The position numbers and the translations under genes were made by a program. DNA of 45,172 nucleotides from a virus, in IMG/VR virus record IMGVR_UViG_3300028800_000149, positions 1-45,172 of that record. One strand, written 5' to 3'. The number at the start of each line of letters is the position of its first letter. Positions within the stretch are counted from its first letter, which is position 1. Shown here piece by piece: positions 38,922 through 45,172 of this stretch. Below the pieces are notes generated by a model that saw only the letters and a list, made by a program, of their open reading frames with translations, did no database searches and was not told the origin of the DNA.

Positions 38922-39578
38922 TTACTTATTCTGTGCCCATGCAGGAGCGCCGGAAGCTGCTGGTTGTACAGGTTGCTGCCAACCGGTATTTTGCTGTTGC
39001 TGTGCCGGTTGATTCCATCCAGTTTGTGCCGGGTGCTGCTGTTGTACAGGTTGCTGTTGTACAGGTTGCTGCCAACCACCGGCTTGCGCTTGCTGCTGCA
39101 CCGGCTGTTGCTGAGTTTGAAAATTATTGGCCGCTTGCTGCTGTGCCGGTTGTCCCTGCTTACCTGGATCATTGCCGTGAATATCCTTAACACCTTTGAT
39201 TTCGGTGTAATCAGGATCATCGGCTTTGACTTTCTTCTGCAAGCCTACAACGGCCAAGAAAGGTATGTTCATGAGTACATCGGCGTTAAGAACCTGATAA
39301 ACGCCGGTAACATGACAAATCGCGGAAAGCTGTTTGTAAGCAATTTCAACAGCCTTTTCTGATTTGTTGTAAAGGTTCAGCCGGTAAGGTGCTTGCAATC
39401 CGGTAAATTCACCTTCAATAATCTGCAAGGTAAGTTCAAGCAAACCGCCTGTTTCATCTTTGGTTGCTTTAACTTCATTGCCCACAATAACTACTTTGTG
39501 AGTTCCAACAGGAAAAAATGGTGCAGTCCCTGCCGGATCAACCTGTGTTGCGTCAAACGGATTAAGAAGTTGTGCCAT
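38922..39578 (-). CDS. DUF669 ssDNA-binding-like protein (218 aa)
   Basis: Starts MAQLLNPFDATQVDPAGTAP behind a strong AAGGAG; the domain reads FFPVGTHKVVIVGNEVKATK, then LLELTLQIIEGEFTGLQAPY, RLNLYNKSEKAVEIAYKQLS, the usual 'a......t.dg.y.l.l...V..G...gr.i...lNl.n......ia...L..i' layout of DUF669. These act with Sak/Sak4 proteins. The last 75 residues are Gln/Pro/Trp-rich low complexity, like the flexible tail of single-strand binding proteins. The reading frame stays open 63 codons further upstream to ATG 39767, allowing a 281-residue form. Confidence 0.85.
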   Translation of the reverse strand: MAQLLNPFDATQVDPAGTAPFFPVGTHKVVIVGNEVKATKDETGGLLELTLQIIEGEFTGLQAPYRLNLYNKSEKAVEIAYKQLSAICHVTGVYQVLNADVLMNIPFLAVVGLQKKVKADDPDYTEIKGVKDIHGNDPGKQGQPAQQQAANNFQTQQQPVQQQAQAGGWQQPVQQQPVQQQHPAQTGWNQPAQQQQNTGWQQPVQPAASGAPAWAQNK

Positions 39579-39767
39579 TGTTTCATTCTCCTTTGTTGAT
39601 TGGTTAACGATAACTTCAGTTACAGTTTTTACTTCTTCAATTCTCCTTTCTGTTAATTCATAATATTCTTCTTCTCTTTGGCAAACATGAAACTTTTCAT
39701 TCAGGTATTCAAACATCTGTTTGAACAATTCGCTTCTTGAATCTGATTTTGAAACTTGAAATATCAT
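39579..39767 (-). other. in-frame N-terminal extension of the DUF669 gene
   Basis: ATG 39767 lies two bases after the stop of the preceding cysteine-rich reading frame and opens a frame that runs without a stop into the DUF669 start. It encodes a charged helical segment (MIFQVSKSDSRSELFKQMFE, then YYELTERRIEEVKTVTEVIV). The junction codons contain the AAGGAG of the shorter gene. Either a minor long isoform is made by coupled translation, or two adjacent genes have lost the stop between them. Confidence 0.4.
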
Positions 39768-39769
39768 TG

Positions 39770-39926
39770 TTACAGGTTAGGACCAAACATTTTGTTATCT
39801 TTTTGCAGAATGTGAGTACAGGAACAGCTTGAAGGACAGCCCGTTTTAGTATTACCTACTTTACAAGGAGGTTCTTCATTGAACGGCACAAGCTCTTGAA
39901 CAGGTTTTTTTCTTTTCTTCTTTCAT
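39770..39926 (-). pseudogene. cysteine-rich small gene with a frame break at an A7 run
   Basis: ATG 39926 overlaps the previous stop (ATGA) and encodes M-K-E-E-K-K-K, then hits a run of seven A residues (minus strand; 39905-39911). Skipping one base there opens a sensible frame: PVQELVPFNEEPPCKVGNTK then TGCPSSCSCTHILQKDNKMF, with stop at 39770-39772, directly before ATG 39767. Without the shift the frame stops after 16 codons. The same distal frame also continues the upstream 50-residue gene past its TGA. A homopolymer indel (true or assembly error) or a +1 frameshift explains it. Confidence 0.5.
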
Positions 39927-40075
39927 TGCTTCACTTCTCCTTTTTTGTCAGAGGGGCATTTAGGAAAACTCTTTTTGCATTTGTGTTTAGGACACAAAGA
40001 GCACTTCTTATCACATTCAAGGTGCTGATTTTCACATTTACCTTCAATGCAATTATAACAAATATCTGAATCCAT
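39923..40075 (-). CDS. small cysteine-rich protein (50 aa)
   Basis: AGGAGG lies seven bases before ATG. The product begins MDSDICYNCIEGKCENQHLE and continues CDKKCSLCPKHKCKKSFPKC: eight cysteines spaced in pairs with many lysines, like a small zinc-binding domain. It lies between tRNA-Leu and the DUF669 gene in the leftward operon. It ends with TGA in an ATGA overlap with the next small frame. No family recognised. Confidence 0.65.
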   Translation of the reverse strand: MDSDICYNCIEGKCENQHLECDKKCSLCPKHKCKKSFPKCPSDKKGEVKQ

Positions 40076-40095
40076 TTAACAACCTCCTTTTTAAT

Positions 40096-40182
40096 TGGTG
40101 CCTGTTACCGGGATCGAACCGGTATGATTTTGCAATCGACAGATTTTAAGTCTGTTGTGTCTACCAATTCCACCAAACAGGC
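40096..40182 (-). tRNA. tRNA-Leu (anticodon UAA)
   Basis: Minus strand, 87 bases including encoded CCA. Acceptor GCCTGTT / AACAGGC with discriminator A, D arm with GGTAGAC, anticodon stem ACAGA/TCTGT and loop CTTAAAA giving TAA, a class II variable arm GATT-GCAA-AATC, and T arm ACCGG-TTCGATC-CCGGT. It reads UUA, a codon favoured in this AT-rich genome. It lies between two protein genes of the leftward operon, so it must be processed from the operon message. Confidence 0.95.
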
Positions 40183-40187
40183 TAATT

Positions 40188-40898
40188 TCATCTCATAGCT
40201 TTATTGAACAAAGCAGTTAAATCTTGCGGTTCGTATTCATCTAACATCCCGCTTCTATCCCTAGCTAAGATTGTTTCTGTTTCTCTTGTTCTTATTGCTC
40301 TTACTTCACCAATTCTAGGAATAGTTGTTTTGCAAGCATAAAGTATTTCATCATACAAATGTGGAATTTTTGTGTTTAAATCTTGTCCTGGAAAATACGG
40401 TATTTTTTCAAAAACTTGAACTTGTTTAGGAATACCGTTTTCAACTGTAAAAACATTCTTTTCTCTGCTTGCTTCTTTTGCCAATAACACAATATGCTTT
40501 TGAGGCATATAAAATAAATCGTTTGCCCATTCCATTACTTGCTCTGAAAGAATGCCATAATGTTTTCTTCCATCCCTGGATTTGGTTTTTGCATCCATCA
40601 AAGCAACTTCAGCACCTTGACTAATCGAGTCAATGTAAATAGTGTCAAAGTTTTTTATTTCATTACTTTTTTTAATCCATTCGAAAAATTCCAGAATCTT
40701 AGGCATTGTGTAAGCTTCCCATGTGGGAATATTGCTATTACGAATGCTTTTAAGTCCTGGTTCAATAGCACATAAAACCGGTCTAGGAGCCGTTAAAACC
40801 ATAGGAGTCTTAGCTGATCCTGGTGGACCGTAAATAATGCTTTTGATTCCCATGTTAGCCGCTATTTGGCTAGCTGGTTTAAGGTCTTTTAGTTGCAT
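40188..40898 (-). CDS. Sak4-like AAA ATPase, ssDNA annealing (236 aa)
   Basis: A RecA-core ATPase thought to promote phage single-strand annealing together with an SSB-like partner. Walker A GPPGSAKT at 24-31; Walker B TIYIDS with D90; then KSRDGRKHYGILSEQVMEWA near 105, HIVLLAKEASRE near 134 and a C-terminal AIRTRETETILARDRSGMLD, matching the AAA_24/Sak4 pattern. The length is typical. The start overlaps the upstream gene's stop (TAATG) with GGAG nine bases before. Confidence 0.9.
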   Translation of the reverse strand: MQLKDLKPASQIAANMGIKSIIYGPPGSAKTPMVLTAPRPVLCAIEPGLKSIRNSNIPTWEAYTMPKILEFFEWIKKSNEIKNFDTIYIDSISQGAEVALMDAKTKSRDGRKHYGILSEQVMEWANDLFYMPQKHIVLLAKEASREKNVFTVENGIPKQVQVFEKIPYFPGQDLNTKIPHLYDEILYACKTTIPRIGEVRAIRTRETETILARDRSGMLDEYEPQDLTALFNKAMR

Positions 40899-41176
40899 TA
40901 ATCTTTACTCCACGGAATTGAGTTACTAGGAGTATTGCAATTAATGCAGATTTTTTCTTGTGCTTTAGGTCTATTGTCAAGCCGCTTAATTGCTGTAATA
41001 AGACAATATTTACAAATGTCTTTAGGTTCAGTTAATTTGTAATTGAACAAATCAACAACATCCTGAATTTTTATTTTAACCTCTCTATGATAACCGTTTT
41101 TGTTAGGAGTTATCGAAATAGTTTCGTTTTTATCACTTATTTCTTCACCGCAACAATCACAGTAATGTTTTATCAT
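40898..41176 (-). CDS. small zinc-finger protein (92 aa)
   Basis: AAGGAG precedes ATG. The product starts MIKHYCDCCGEEISDKNETI and has C-K-Y-C in the middle (DICKYCLITAIKRLDNR) and C-I-N-C at the end: three Cys pairs, probably one or two zinc-ribbon sites. It overlaps the next gene upstream by 20 bases and couples to the Sak4 gene downstream. Such proteins may recruit replication or recombination factors; the family is not recognised. Confidence 0.7.
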   Translation of the reverse strand: MIKHYCDCCGEEISDKNETISITPNKNGYHREVKIKIQDVVDLFNYKLTEPKDICKYCLITAIKRLDNRPKAQEKICINCNTPSNSIPWSKD

Positions 41177-41597
41177 TGCTTTTCTCCTTCGGTTGAATGA
41201 ATTTAACTTGCGGTGTTGAAGGTTGAATTGTTACAATTTCGTCAACAATTTCCCTATACTGTGCCGGCAACAGATTATAAATTTTAGGTACTATTTCAAG
41301 CTTACGTTTAAACAAGTTTTCGATAATCCATTCTCCATCGGACAATATACCTAATCTATCAAAAACTTGTTGAATTGCTTCTTCATCTTTTTCAAGCTTA
41401 TAGTTTAAGCCAAACTGACTTGTTATTTTGTAATCAGGGTTTGGCAATTCGTAAGTTTCAGAACCTTCTTCTTTATGATTAGGAAATAAAGCAGCGACTA
41501 ACAGTTTCCTAAGTCTATTTTCGTTTGCTTTAGTAACAGTTAGCTTTTCATCTGCTTCAATCCAATCTTGTATTAGTGTTAAAGTTTCCTGGTTCAT
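41157..41597 (-). CDS. phage protein of unknown function, DUF7173-like (146 aa)
   Basis: Starts by ATGA overlap with the MazG-like gene. It begins LTLIQDWIEADEKLTVTKAN, ENRLRKLLVAALFPNHKEEG, followed by a SETYELPNPDYKITSQFGLN strand pair and helices. The 'W......l...k..E...R..l....f.....GT......g....l.....' outline matches a phage family usually found beside Sak/DUF669 genes; its role is unknown, perhaps a recombination accessory. Assignment by resemblance and context only. Confidence 0.65.
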   Translation of the reverse strand: MNQETLTLIQDWIEADEKLTVTKANENRLRKLLVAALFPNHKEEGSETYELPNPDYKITSQFGLNYKLEKDEEAIQQVFDRLGILSDGEWIIENLFKRKLEIVPKIYNLLPAQYREIVDEIVTIQPSTPQVKFIQPKEKSNDKTLL

Positions 41598-42409
41598 ACA
41601 TTCATCTTTTCACAAGCCAAAGAAACATAATGCGCAGCTTTAAGCAAGTCAAGTTTTTCTTGTCCAGGTCTATTATTTTTTCCAAAACGATTCATATATT
41701 TCTTAGCTTGTTCAATGCAATGTTCAGCGGTCCAATCTGTAACCTGATCTTCCCCCATATCGCCATATTGCGGAACGGTATAATTATCAACATGTTTCAA
41801 TACATCTTCAGCAAACATAACCCAATTAAAACCCCTTTTGCTTTTGATAAATGTAGATAGATTTTCGGGTTTATGTTCAAGAATAGTTCTTTCTGCTTGC
41901 AAATCTCTGTTGTTGGCATCAAAAGCAGTAAATTTATCAGGGTAACGCTTGCGGAGTTTTGCAATATTGATTCTTTCGATGGTTTCAAAGTCAGTCTGAC
42001 ACATTACAGCCAGTAAAGCATGATACCAAAAAGAATCACCAGATTCTTCAATCAGGTTTACAATGTCAAAAGGAACATTAAACAGAATGGTTTTGTGTAA
42101 AGCTTCAAGAAGTTCTCCGGCTTCAGTTGCAATACCGATAATTGCGTGAATTATGTATTCTGCTTCCTTAGGATTTGTACAGATTTTTTCAGGTAGGTTT
42201 TTGATTGTTTCCGTTTCAGGATCATAGTTAAAAATAAAATCTCTACCATAAAAAAGGCTTTTCTTGATTCTATCAAGCTGCTTTAAATGTCCAATACTCA
42301 TAGACATAGAATCTAAAAAGTGTTCCCTGGATATTTTTTCACCATACCAATCATGAGACACAGTAACAGCAGCTTCTGCAAGGTAATCAAATTTAGATTC
42401 TTTGAACAT
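41594..42409 (-). CDS. MazG-like pyrophosphohydrolase with DUF3310-like C-terminus (271 aa)
   Basis: ATG 42409 has AGGAG upstream and opens the leftward operon. Residues about 90-150 match the all-alpha NTP pyrophosphatase fold: HAIIGIATEAGELLEALHKT, then NLIEESGDSFWYHALLAV, with the E-x-x-E-L...E-E-x-x-D metal-binding pattern. The C-terminal ~70 residues (HVDNYTVPQYGDMGEDQVTD, then EHCIEQAKKYMNRFGKNN and the LDLLKAAHYVSLACEKM helix) resemble DUF3310. MazG-like enzymes hydrolyse nucleoside triphosphates or ppGpp-like signals, which would help the phage control host nucleotide pools. Confidence 0.85.
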   Translation of the reverse strand: MFKESKFDYLAEAAVTVSHDWYGEKISREHFLDSMSMSIGHLKQLDRIKKSLFYGRDFIFNYDPETETIKNLPEKICTNPKEAEYIIHAIIGIATEAGELLEALHKTILFNVPFDIVNLIEESGDSFWYHALLAVMCQTDFETIERINIAKLRKRYPDKFTAFDANNRDLQAERTILEHKPENLSTFIKSKRGFNWVMFAEDVLKHVDNYTVPQYGDMGEDQVTDWTAEHCIEQAKKYMNRFGKNNRPGQEKLDLLKAAHYVSLACEKMNV

Positions 42410-42448
42410 TTTAATCTCCTGAAAGGGTTTGCTTGAAAGGTGAAAGGG

Positions 42449-42477
42449 AACATACATGAACATTTATTCCGATGCAA
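42449..42477 (-). promoter_or_regulatory. possible promoter of the leftward replication operon
   Basis: Minus strand TTGCAT, 17-base spacer, TATGTT, about 40 bases upstream of the start at 42409. Both hexamers are weak matches. Confidence 0.35.
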
Positions 42478-42501
42478 GAAAAAAATGAGTAATATTTTCT
42501 C

Positions 42502-42530
42502 TTGACCTAAAAATTTTTTAGAGTTACTTA
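42502..42530 (+). promoter_or_regulatory. promoter with palindromic operator for the HTH gene
   Basis: TTGACC is followed after 17 bases by TACTTA (weak -10). The spacer contains the 15-base palindrome CTAAAAATTTTTTAG (42507-42521), a likely binding site for a dimeric regulator. The small HTH gene it precedes is the natural candidate for autoregulation, and the site could also affect the divergent replication operon. Confidence 0.45.
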
Positions 42531-42572
42531 TATGCAACGCTTTAAAGAATTAAGTTAAAGGAGTTTAATTTT

Positions 42573-42779
42573 ATGTGCTGTCAGGAGCCGATTTTGTTGT
42601 CTATAACTTTAAAATTACTGAAAGAAAGAAAAACAAGTTTAAAAGTTATTGCTAATGCTATAGGTGAAAAAGAAGATTGGATTAGAAAACTTGCTACTAG
42701 TGATAGCATTGAACACCCTTCTGTAAATAGAATTGAAAAACTGTATTCTTTTCTTTCTGGCAAAGCATTAGTATTATAG
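42573..42779 (+). CDS. small helix-turn-helix regulator (68 aa)
   Basis: AAAGGAG lies upstream of ATG. The product (SITLKLLKERKTSLKVIANA, then IGEKEDWIRKLATSDSIEHP, then SVNRIEKLYSFLSGK) follows the phage HTH pattern 'TL.LLk.r..s...IA.atG....WL..fa.......pgv..iE.Ly.yL'. The recognition helix would be near residues 35-42. It stands alone between divergent promoters, with an AT-rich palindrome upstream, so it likely acts as an early transcription regulator. It is too small for a complete CI-type repressor. Confidence 0.8.
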   Translation: MCCQEPILLSITLKLLKERKTSLKVIANAIGEKEDWIRKLATSDSIEHPSVNRIEKLYSFLSGKALVL

Positions 42780-42816
42780 TTTGCAATATAATTTAAATAC
42801 CTAAAGAGGTATGTTA

Positions 42817-45172
42817 ATGTATAGTCGTATTCCTGATGAAATGAAAAATTTCAATAGCTGGATTTGTTGGAAATTAGAAGAAGCTGAAGAAGGAAAAGCA
42901 ACTAAAATACCATATTCGCCTTTAAGCGGTTCTCTTGCTTCTGTTAATGATCCTAACACATGGGTTAGTTATGAAGAAGCTTTATCAGTTGTGCATTATT
43001 ATTCCGGTTTGGGTTTTGTATTATCTGACAACGACCCTTTTACATTTATTGATCTTGATGAACCTAAAAACCATTTATCATCTGAAGAAAAAGCGGTGAT
43101 AATGGATAGACAAATAAAAATTTACAATGAATTTAATTCTTACTCTGAAATTTCCCCTAGCGGTCAAGGTTTGCATATTATAGTTAAAGGTAGAGTTAAA
43201 GCAGGTAGAAAAAGAAGCAGCGTTGAAGTGTATTCAAACTTGCGGTTTATGACAATGACCGGCAACGTTTATAAAGAAGCGCCGATTGAAAACCGCCAAG
43301 AGTTACTGAACATATTGTGGGAACAAATGGGGGGAGGGGGTGCAGCAGCTTTAATTTATTCAGGTGATGAACAAGAAAGATATTCTGATGAACAAGTTAT
43401 AAACATGGCATTAAATGCTAGAAACGGTGACTTATTTAATTTGTTGCGTGAAGGTAGATGGAGAGAAAAATACCAATCACAATCAGAAGCTGATTACGCT
43501 TATGTTGATATTCTTGCATTCTATACACAAAATCGGCAACAAATAACAAGACTGTTTAGAAATAGTGCATTGGGGCAACGTCCTAAAGCTTTACGTGTAG
43601 ATTACACCGATTACATGATAAACAAAAGCTTTGACAGAATGTTACCTCCTGTTGATGTTGACGGTTTAAAAAACGCTGTTGAGTTAGCACTAGCTGAAAA
43701 AGCTGCTGCAAAAGCCGCAAAAGAACAGAAAAAAGCCGAAAAGATTAGTAAACCCAAACAAACCCCGGATTGCACAAAAAATAGGCTTCCAAATTTCACC
43801 TGTGAAGGGACTTTAGAGCAAGACCTATACTTAGGTATAGCCCAAGAGAAGCAAGGGAACCCGTATCAAGCACCGCCTGGACTAGTGGGAGATATTGCCC
43901 GATTCATCTATGCAGCAGCACCGCGACCGGTGCCGGAAATTGCCCTTGCCGGTGCTTTGTCCCTTATGGCCGGTATTTGTGGCCGGTCCTATAACATTTC
44001 TAACACCGGATTAAACCAATACATCTTGCTATTAGCTAGAACCGGTAGAGGAAAAGAAGCAATTGCAAAAGGTATTAACAAGTTAATTTCTGCTGTTAAA
44101 AGAACTGTCCCTGCTGCCGGTGAATTTATCGGACCTGCTGAAATATCAAGCCCACAAGCATTAATAAAGTACATGTGCAAAACCTCCCCTTCATTTGTTT
44201 CAGTTATGGGGGAAGTAGGTTTGTTGTTTAAACAATTAACAGCACAGAATGCAAGTTCTAATCTTGTTGGCTTGCGTAGGAACTTTCTGGATATTTTTAA
44301 CAAATCCGGTGAAGGTGATGTTTTTCACCCAATTATTTATAGCGAGAGAGAAAAGAATACTGAACCGCTTTTAGCTCCTGCTTTTACCATGATTGGTGAA
44401 ACTACTCCTAAAAACTTCTTTGAAGCTCTTTCTGAAACTTCCATTGAAGATGGTTTGTTGCCCCGATTTACAATTATTCAATATGAAGGTATAAGAGTAC
44501 CTTTGAATGAAGAACATGCTAATGCTGTTCCTAGTTTTCAGTTAGTTGAACAACTTTCTGCTTTATGTGCTCATTCTCTTACACAAATTCATGCTAACAA
44601 AGTTATTAAGGTTGATACTTCGCCTGAAGCAAAAGAAGTGTTAAGCAGGTTTGATAAGTATTGTGATTTGCAAATCAATTCAAGTGAAGCAGGAGTTGTT
44701 GAAGAATTATGGAACAGAGCACATATTAAAGCCTTAAAAATAGCTGCTTTGGTTTGTGTTGGTGTAAATCCTTATCAACCTGTTGTTTGCAAAGATGCTG
44801 CAAATTGGGCGATAAATATTGTTGTTTCAGATATTAAGATGATGTTGAAAAAGTTTGAAACAGGGGAAGTTGGATTAGATCAAGAGGAAACAAAACAGAT
44901 TGATGAAGTTTGCAGAGTGTTCAAGCATTATCTGACAAGCGAATATAGCAAGATAGAAGGTTATAAAGCTTCAACTGAAAACCTGCATTCAGCCAGAATA
45001 GTAACTCTTACCTATGTGCATAGGCGGTTAGCTGCCGCTGCTTCATTTCGTAAAGACCGGATTGGAGCAACAAACGCCATTCATAGAGCAATTAAAATAC
45101 TTTCTGATTGTGGAGATATTCGGGAAATACCTATGAATCAGATTGCTAAAGAATATTGCTTTACAGGCAAGT
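42817..45172 (+). CDS. primase-polymerase with DUF3987 ATPase domain (N-terminal 785 residues, continues at base 1)
   Basis: The start is ATG 42817, seven bases after GAGG; an ATG six bases earlier overlaps that site. Residues 1-160 are a prim-pol domain of NrS-1 type: FTFIDLD with catalytic D79/D81, SPSGQGLHI (113-121) and EVYSNLRFMTMTGN (137-150). Residues 195-275 (NARNGDLFNLLREGRWREKY, then QSEADYAYVDILAFYT) are the helix-bundle domain of NrS-1-like polymerases. A lysine/alanine linker precedes a DUF3987 helicase-like module with degenerate Walker A ARTGRGKE (407-414). It runs off the window; the last 62 residues lie at 1-189. Confidence 0.9.
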   Translation, partial: MYSRIPDEMKNFNSWICWKLEEAEEGKATKIPYSPLSGSLASVNDPNTWVSYEEALSVVHYYSGLGFVLSDNDPFTFIDLDEPKNHLSSEEKAVIMDRQIKIYNEFNSYSEISPSGQGLHIIVKGRVKAGRKRSSVEVYSNLRFMTMTGNVYKEAPIENRQELLNILWEQMGGGGAAALIYSGDEQERYSDEQVINMALNARNGDLFNLLREGRWREKYQSQSEADYAYVDILAFYTQNRQQITRLFRNSALGQRPKALRVDYTDYMINKSFDRMLPPVDVDGLKNAVELALAEKAAAKAAKEQKKAEKISKPKQTPDCTKNRLPNFTCEGTLEQDLYLGIAQEKQGNPYQAPPGLVGDIARFIYAAAPRPVPEIALAGALSLMAGICGRSYNISNTGLNQYILLLARTGRGKEAIAKGINKLISAVKRTVPAAGEFIGPAEISSPQALIKYMCKTSPSFVSVMGEVGLLFKQLTAQNASSNLVGLRRNFLDIFNKSGEGDVFHPIIYSEREKNTEPLLAPAFTMIGETTPKNFFEALSETSIEDGLLPRFTIIQYEGIRVPLNEEHANAVPSFQLVEQLSALCAHSLTQIHANKVIKVDTSPEAKEVLSRFDKYCDLQINSSEAGVVEELWNRAHIKALKIAALVCVGVNPYQPVVCKDAANWAINIVVSDIKMMLKKFETGEVGLDQEETKQIDEVCRVFKHYLTSEYSKIEGYKASTENLHSARIVTLTYVHRRLAAAASFRKDRIGATNAIHRAIKILSDCGDIREIPMNQIAKEYCFTGK
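45025..45172 (+). repeat. 148-base terminal repeat of the contig
   Basis: Matches bases 1-148 except at two positions (45031 versus 7, G/T; 45157 versus 133, T/G). Both copies are in the same frame of one gene, so this is most simply the overlap of a circularly permuted genome with two variants between genome copies. Confidence 0.9.

Noticed and set aside
38940-39130. CRISPR-like or tandem repeat array at CAG/CTG-rich bases
   Set aside because: The repetition is codon-level Gln/Pro low complexity in the DUF669 tail, without uniform repeats and spacers.
2406-40075. Stop-codon reassignment, suggested by the in-frame TAA (2415) and TGA (39923) interruptions
   Set aside because: TAA, TGA and TAG all terminate well-defined genes with correctly spaced neighbours, and neither tRNA has a suppressor anticodon.
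42573-42779. CI-like repressor indicating a temperate phage
   Set aside because: The protein is only 68 residues with no oligomerisation or cleavage domain, and no integrase or excisionase is present.

Overview
The window is essentially one complete genome of a tailed phage (Caudoviricetes) with a contractile tail, about 45.0 kb and AT-rich. The first 148 bases are repeated at the end with two mismatches. Both copies lie in the same frame of one gene, a primase-polymerase that runs off the right edge and finishes at the left edge, so the contig is a circularly permuted genome opened inside that gene. A lipoprotein o-spanin with a lipobox, an inner-membrane i-spanin and Sec-type signal peptides point to a Gram-negative host. 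No integrase, excisionase or clear CI-type repressor is visible, so nothing here supports lysogeny. The standard code fits: TAA, TGA and TAG all end genes, and neither tRNA is a suppressor.

Layout. (1) 1-189: 3' end of the primase-polymerase. (2) 190-913: three tiny leftward genes. (3) 914-5656: rightward early/accessory block of small genes, many cysteine-rich, with a VRR-NUC nuclease, an alanine-repeat Imm5-like protein and a well-expressed-looking protein at 4931. It includes a 415-base near-gene-free stretch with a C-rich/G-quadruplex-capable tract beside AT-rich DNA, a possible origin. (4) 5657-6345: about 690 bases without protein genes but dense in long inverted repeats, with a tRNA-Gln(UUG) in the middle and a strong intrinsic terminator at its end. 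This is the best candidate for an undescribed element: a large structured phage RNA, comparable in size, context and embedded tRNA with GOLLD/ROOL-type RNAs. (5) 6356-32777: late rightward operon (terminase, portal, head, neck, sheath, tube, frameshifted tail chaperone, tape measure, baseplate, fibre, tailspike, lysis), interrupted by a leftward three-gene cassette at 9778-10419. It ends in an orphan 3' gene fragment and a strong terminator. (6) 32830-42409: leftward replication/recombination operon: family B DNA polymerase, clamp-like protein, SF2 helicase, PD-(D/E)XK nuclease, DUF669 ssDNA-binding-like protein, tRNA-Leu(UAA), Sak4-like ATPase and MazG-like enzyme. (7) 42573-45172: rightward small HTH regulator and the primase-polymerase.

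How it works together. Replication probably uses the NrS-1-like primase-polymerase with a DUF3987 ATPase module for priming and unwinding, and the family B polymerase with a clamp-like factor for synthesis. The Sak4/DUF669/nuclease set would handle annealing and recombination. Packaging is by TerS and a PBSX-type TerL, and circular permutation suggests headful packaging. Lysis would use a Sec-exported muramidase, one or two small membrane proteins and an overlapping spanin pair. The two tRNAs read CAA/CAG and UUA, codons this AT-rich genome uses heavily.

All family assignments are from reading the sequence and recalled motifs; no database search was possible.
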